From: Lutimonas halocynthiae
GTDB lineage: Bacteria > Bacteroidota > Bacteroidia > Flavobacteriales > Flavobacteriaceae
DNA length: 64,000 nucleotides
Direction: 5' to 3'
Assembly: GCF_030409835.1 (NCBI RefSeq)
Contig: NZ_JAUFQO010000001.1
Span: 310,001-374,000, forward strand
The notes beneath the pieces are model-generated. The model saw nothing but the letters and a program-made list of their open reading frames with translations, had not been told where the DNA came from and ran no database searches. Positions 61,417-64,000 of the stretch are shown here, piece by piece; the stretch's first letter is position 1; each line of letters starts with the position of its first letter. The position numbers and the translations under genes are program-made.

Positions 61417-62631
61417 ATGCAAAATAAAACTATAAAGGAAGGAGCTATTACGAATGCATTCTCTGCTAAAAACATAGGATCATCAGGGCTTAGACTCAAA
61501 AATTCTTTTATAAAGTCAGCCACATTTGAAGGAATGTACAGCGATGGTATTCCAAACCAGCAACTTATTGATCATCATGTTGCCTTAGCAAAAGGTGGTG
61601 TGGGTATGACCACTGTTTCATATGGAGCCGTCTCAGCCGATGCCAGAACCTTCGACACCCAAATGTATGTGAACGACGAAAGCTTAAAAGCTTTAAAAGT
61701 ATTGGCTCAAAAAGTGCATGAGGCAGGAAGCAAGGTCTCAATCCAACTAACCCATTGTGGTTATTTTTCAAAAAACAAAAAGGCAACAAAAATTCTGGCT
61801 CCCAGTAAATTATTTAATGCCTATGGAGCCTTATCAGGTCTGGCCTATTCTCAAGCCATGACTGAAAGTGATATGGAACATATTATCGACGACTTTGTTA
61901 AGGCTGCCATAAATTTAAGATCGATAGGTTTTGACGCTGTTGAAATACATATGGGTCACGGGTATTTATTGAGTCAATTTTTAAGCCCCTTAACAAACAA
62001 AAGGGATGATGTTTATGGCGGGAATGTCATTAACAGGAGTCGATTTCCTTTAAGGCTGGTTGCTAAAGTTATATCGGCAGTGGGTTTAGATTTTCCGGTA
62101 TTGGTAAAATTGAACCTGCATGACGGTTTCAAAAAAGGATTCTCGTTAAATGATTGCATTCATGTTTCAAAAGAACTTGAAAAAATTGGTTGTTCCGCTA
62201 TAGTTCTGAGTGGAGGTTTTACAAGCAAAACACCTTTTTATCTGATGAGAGGAAAGGTTCCGCTTAAAGGCATGATTAAAAATGCCAGCTCTATAGCTGA
62301 AAAACTAACAATGGCTCTCTTTGGGCCCTTAATCATTAAAGCATACCCATTTAAAGCAAATTTTTTCTTAGCTCAGGCTATCAAAGTGAGGCAAGCTGTT
62401 GGTCTAGACCTGGTCTACCTTGGCGGAGTTGATTCAAAACAGGGTATCGAAAAGATATTAGAAGCAGGGTTTAATTTTATTGCCTTGGCAAGGCCTCTGA
62501 TTCATGACCCGGCATTTCTGAATAAAATCAATCAAGGACTTATTGAAAAAAGCCTGTGCAACAGATGTAATGAATGTATTGTTGAAATGGATAGAGAAGG
62601 AATTAAGTGTGTTTTGGACTCCGCAGGTTAG
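61417..62631 (+). CDS. NADH:flavin oxidoreductase (Old Yellow Enzyme family)
   Basis: This 404-residue TIM-barrel flavoprotein has the family features LRLKNSFIKSATFEGMYSDGIP, the VSIQLTHCGYFS segment, AAINLRSIGFDAVEIHMGHGYLLSQFLSPLTNKRDDVYGG in parts, and FIALARPLIHDPAF. It ends with a CNRCNECI cluster like that of 2,4-dienoyl-CoA reductase relatives, although the Fe-S and second NADH domains of those enzymes are absent. It reduces an activated double bond using FMN; substrate unknown. A near Shine-Dalgarno sequence (GCAGGAG) lies some 20 nt upstream of the ATG. Confidence 0.9.
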   Translation: MQNKTIKEGAITNAFSAKNIGSSGLRLKNSFIKSATFEGMYSDGIPNQQLIDHHVALAKGGVGMTTVSYGAVSADARTFDTQMYVNDESLKALKVLAQKVHEAGSKVSIQLTHCGYFSKNKKATKILAPSKLFNAYGALSGLAYSQAMTESDMEHIIDDFVKAAINLRSIGFDAVEIHMGHGYLLSQFLSPLTNKRDDVYGGNVINRSRFPLRLVAKVISAVGLDFPVLVKLNLHDGFKKGFSLNDCIHVSKELEKIGCSAIVLSGGFTSKTPFYLMRGKVPLKGMIKNASSIAEKLTMALFGPLIIKAYPFKANFFLAQAIKVRQAVGLDLVYLGGVDSKQGIEKILEAGFNFIALARPLIHDPAFLNKINQGLIEKSLCNRCNECIVEMDREGIKCVLDSAG

Positions 62632-62693
62632 CTATTTCCTAAGATTAAATCGTATTTTAGTTTGTAGGAATTTTACGATTAAAGAATTATAAA

Positions 62694-63041
62694 ATGGCTT
62701 TTAGTGAATTTTTAGCAGATAGAGTGCGGCAAAGACTCCTTAACAAAGGACAGGTTGAAGAAAAGAAAATGATGGGAGGTCTGATCTTTATGGTCAATGA
62801 TAAAATGTGTATTGGTATTGATATTGATAAAAAAACACAAGATGACAGGCTCATGGTTCGTGTTGGGAAATTACCTTATAAAGATTTATTACAAAAAGAT
62901 GGAAGCCGTCCCATGGACTTTACAGGCTCTGTAATGAGAGGCTTTCTTTTTATTGACCCCGAAGGATTTGACAAAGAGAAAGACCTGGATTTTTGGGTCC
63001 AAAAAGCCTTAGAATTCAATAAATTGATTATTAAAAAATAA
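62694..63041 (+). CDS. TfoX N-terminal domain-containing protein
   Basis: This 115-residue protein matches the TfoX/Sxy N-terminal domain pattern: ADRVRQRLL, VEEKKMMGGLIFMVNDKMCIGI, LMVRVGK, and MDFTGSVMRGFLFIDPEGFD. Sxy regulates competence in gammaproteobacteria through CRP. The isolated N-terminal domain is common in Bacteroidota and its role there is unknown, so a competence function should not be assumed. It is followed 12 nt later by a GNAT gene in a probable operon. Confidence 0.88.
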   Translation: MAFSEFLADRVRQRLLNKGQVEEKKMMGGLIFMVNDKMCIGIDIDKKTQDDRLMVRVGKLPYKDLLQKDGSRPMDFTGSVMRGFLFIDPEGFDKEKDLDFWVQKALEFNKLIIKK

Positions 63042-63053
63042 GACGGTATCTAA

Positions 63054-63575
63054 ATGAATCTCATCTTCAAAAAAGCTCTAATTGATGAAATAGACCATGC
63101 CTTGGAGTTGTTTAAATTAGCTAGCCTATCGCTTGGTGAAAAAAAAGTGAGTCAGTGGAGTTACTGGTCAGACCCTCCTGAAGAAAAAATTACCTGGGTA
63201 AAAGAAGGATTCGACAAAGGTGAATTCTTTTTTGTTTATAATGATAGTGGTATCAAGGTAGCTATGTTTAGATTACTGCAAAACGACACATTATATTGGG
63301 GTGAAAAAGGGCTGGAAAATAATGTTAAATATGTCCACTCTTTAGTTGTTCGGCCTGACTTTTCTGGATTTGGAATCGGAAAGATGGTTATGCTGAAGCT
63401 TCTTGAAAACATGAAATCTGAAGGCGTAAAAAAATTTCGACTTGATTGTGATGGCTCCAACCCAAGACTATGTCAATATTATGAATCATATGGCTTTAAA
63501 AAAGTCGGAGAAAAAGAGACCCCTTATGCCATCAATAACCTATATGAAATGTCACTAAATAATGATAGGTTTTGA
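63054..63575 (+). CDS. GNAT-family N-acetyltransferase
   Basis: This 173-residue protein has the GNAT core. Motif A reads VHSLVVRPDFSGFGIGKMVMLKLLENM with the acetyl-CoA-binding GFGIGK loop, and motif B reads CQYYESYGFKKVGEKE. Substrate unknown. Its stop (TGA at 63573-63575) overlaps the TTG start of the HAD gene, so the two appear coupled. Confidence 0.9.
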   Translation: MNLIFKKALIDEIDHALELFKLASLSLGEKKVSQWSYWSDPPEEKITWVKEGFDKGEFFFVYNDSGIKVAMFRLLQNDTLYWGEKGLENNVKYVHSLVVRPDFSGFGIGKMVMLKLLENMKSEGVKKFRLDCDGSNPRLCQYYESYGFKKVGEKETPYAINNLYEMSLNNDRF

Positions 63576-64000
63576 ATTATAAAGACGAACATACAGGTCC
63601 GGATGCCTTAATATTCGATATGGATGGAACCCTTTGGGATGCAGTGGAAACATATACCCTGGCATGGAATGAATATTTTAAAAAACATGGACTTACAACT
63701 TTCCTGACAAAGGCCGATTTAGATTCTTTGATGGGTTTGGAAGAAGAAAAATTTCTTGAAATAGTACTTCCTGATTTCACTCATGAAGATAGAAAATCCT
63801 GCTATAAAGCAGTGATACAGTTGCAATATGATCTGATAGATGAAATTGGTGGTGATATTTATGCCGGCGTTCAGAAGTACCTGCCTTTACTGCATAAAAA
63901 GTACCAACTGTTTATCGTAAGTAATTGCCCAAAAGACACGATTCATCATTTTATGAAATTTGCCGAAATTGAGCATTTAATTACAAGCTCTCTTTCTCAT
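63572..64000 (+). CDS. HAD-family hydrolase, 3' end cut by window edge
   Basis: The 143 visible codons form the N-terminal part of a haloacid dehalogenase-type phosphatase. Motif I is FDMDGTLWDAV with the nucleophile Asp and the acid Asp two residues on; motif II is FIVSNCPKD with the Ser. A helical cap domain lies between. Motifs III and IV lie beyond the edge. An in-frame TAG lies six nt before the TTG at 63572, and the next ATG is inside motif I, so TTG must be the start. It overlaps the GNAT stop by four nt and is probably cotranscribed. Related to phosphoglycolate phosphatase-like proteins; substrate unknown. Confidence 0.85.
   Translation, partial: MNYKDEHTGPDALIFDMDGTLWDAVETYTLAWNEYFKKHGLTTFLTKADLDSLMGLEEEKFLEIVLPDFTHEDRKSCYKAVIQLQYDLIDEIGGDIYAGVQKYLPLLHKKYQLFIVSNCPKDTIHHFMKFAEIEHLITSSLSH

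Noticed and set aside
1-64000. tRNA genes, CRISPR arrays, insertion sequences or prophage genes
   Set aside because: Reading the gaps on both strands shows no cloverleaf with acceptor and T-arm consensus, no regular spaced repeats and no transposase or integrase motifs; gaps are short and mostly hold promoters and terminators.

Overview
The window looks like ordinary chromosome from a low-GC (roughly one-third GC by eye) member of the Bacteroidota, almost certainly a Flavobacteriaceae. The evidence is the gliding-motility gene gldA, many lipoproteins and outer-membrane proteins of Bacteroidota type (TamL-like BamA homologue, TonB-dependent receptor with an N-terminal carboxypeptidase-like domain, porin O/P), conserved flavobacterial unknown families, an AccD with flavobacterial sequence features, and promoters of the Bacteroidota form (TTG, about 19-21 nt, TAnnTTTG) in front of many genes. 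I see no tRNA, rRNA, insertion sequence, phage gene or CRISPR array.

Layout. 1-9.7 kb: translation and central metabolism (pnp cut by the left edge, rpsO, a lipoprotein, accD, fbaA), then tamL divergent from a TrmH-type RNA methyltransferase, and kdsA. 9.7-11.8 kb: porin O/P and gldA. 11.9-16.1 kb: an aromatic amino acid operon (pheA, aminotransferase, tyrA, DAHP synthase/chorismate mutase). In front of it is what looks like a complete transcription attenuator with an 18-codon leader peptide containing seven consecutive aromatic codons; this is the most notable find. 16.1-25.2 kb: glycosyltransferase-like gene, upp, two flavobacterial membrane unknowns, trmB, an alkyltransferase-like protein without the catalytic Cys, an outer-membrane protein, cystathionine gamma-synthase, DinB, ArsC-like, and two unknowns. 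25.3-35.6 kb: tdk-alr, mscL, MOSC, a GH3-family enzyme, M23 peptidase, nadD-gmk-yicC, an EamA transporter, superoxide dismutase and class II HMG-CoA reductase.

35.9-44.7 kb: a DPP IV-type peptidase followed by two tandem POT peptide transporters (a peptide-use module), a thioredoxin-like protein, an ABC-F ATPase and a 3'-5' exonuclease. 44.7-51 kb: a TonB-dependent receptor with an upstream beta-helix lipoprotein, divergent from a PhoB/PhoR-type two-component pair; this could be a regulated nutrient-uptake locus. 51-57.7 kb: MORN-like secreted protein, glycosyltransferase, purD, and an rnpA-ctp-unknown operon whose last gene has a nucleoside-phosphorylase-like C-terminus. 57.7-64 kb: acyl-CoA dehydrogenase of glutaryl-CoA dehydrogenase type, a duplicated-domain secreted protein, an M61-like peptidase, an Old Yellow Enzyme family oxidoreductase, TfoX-like, GNAT, and a HAD hydrolase cut by the right edge.

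Several genes are forced to use TTG or GTG starts. Two enzymes that usually carry structural zinc ribbons (AccD, Tdk) have lost zinc-ligand cysteines here.
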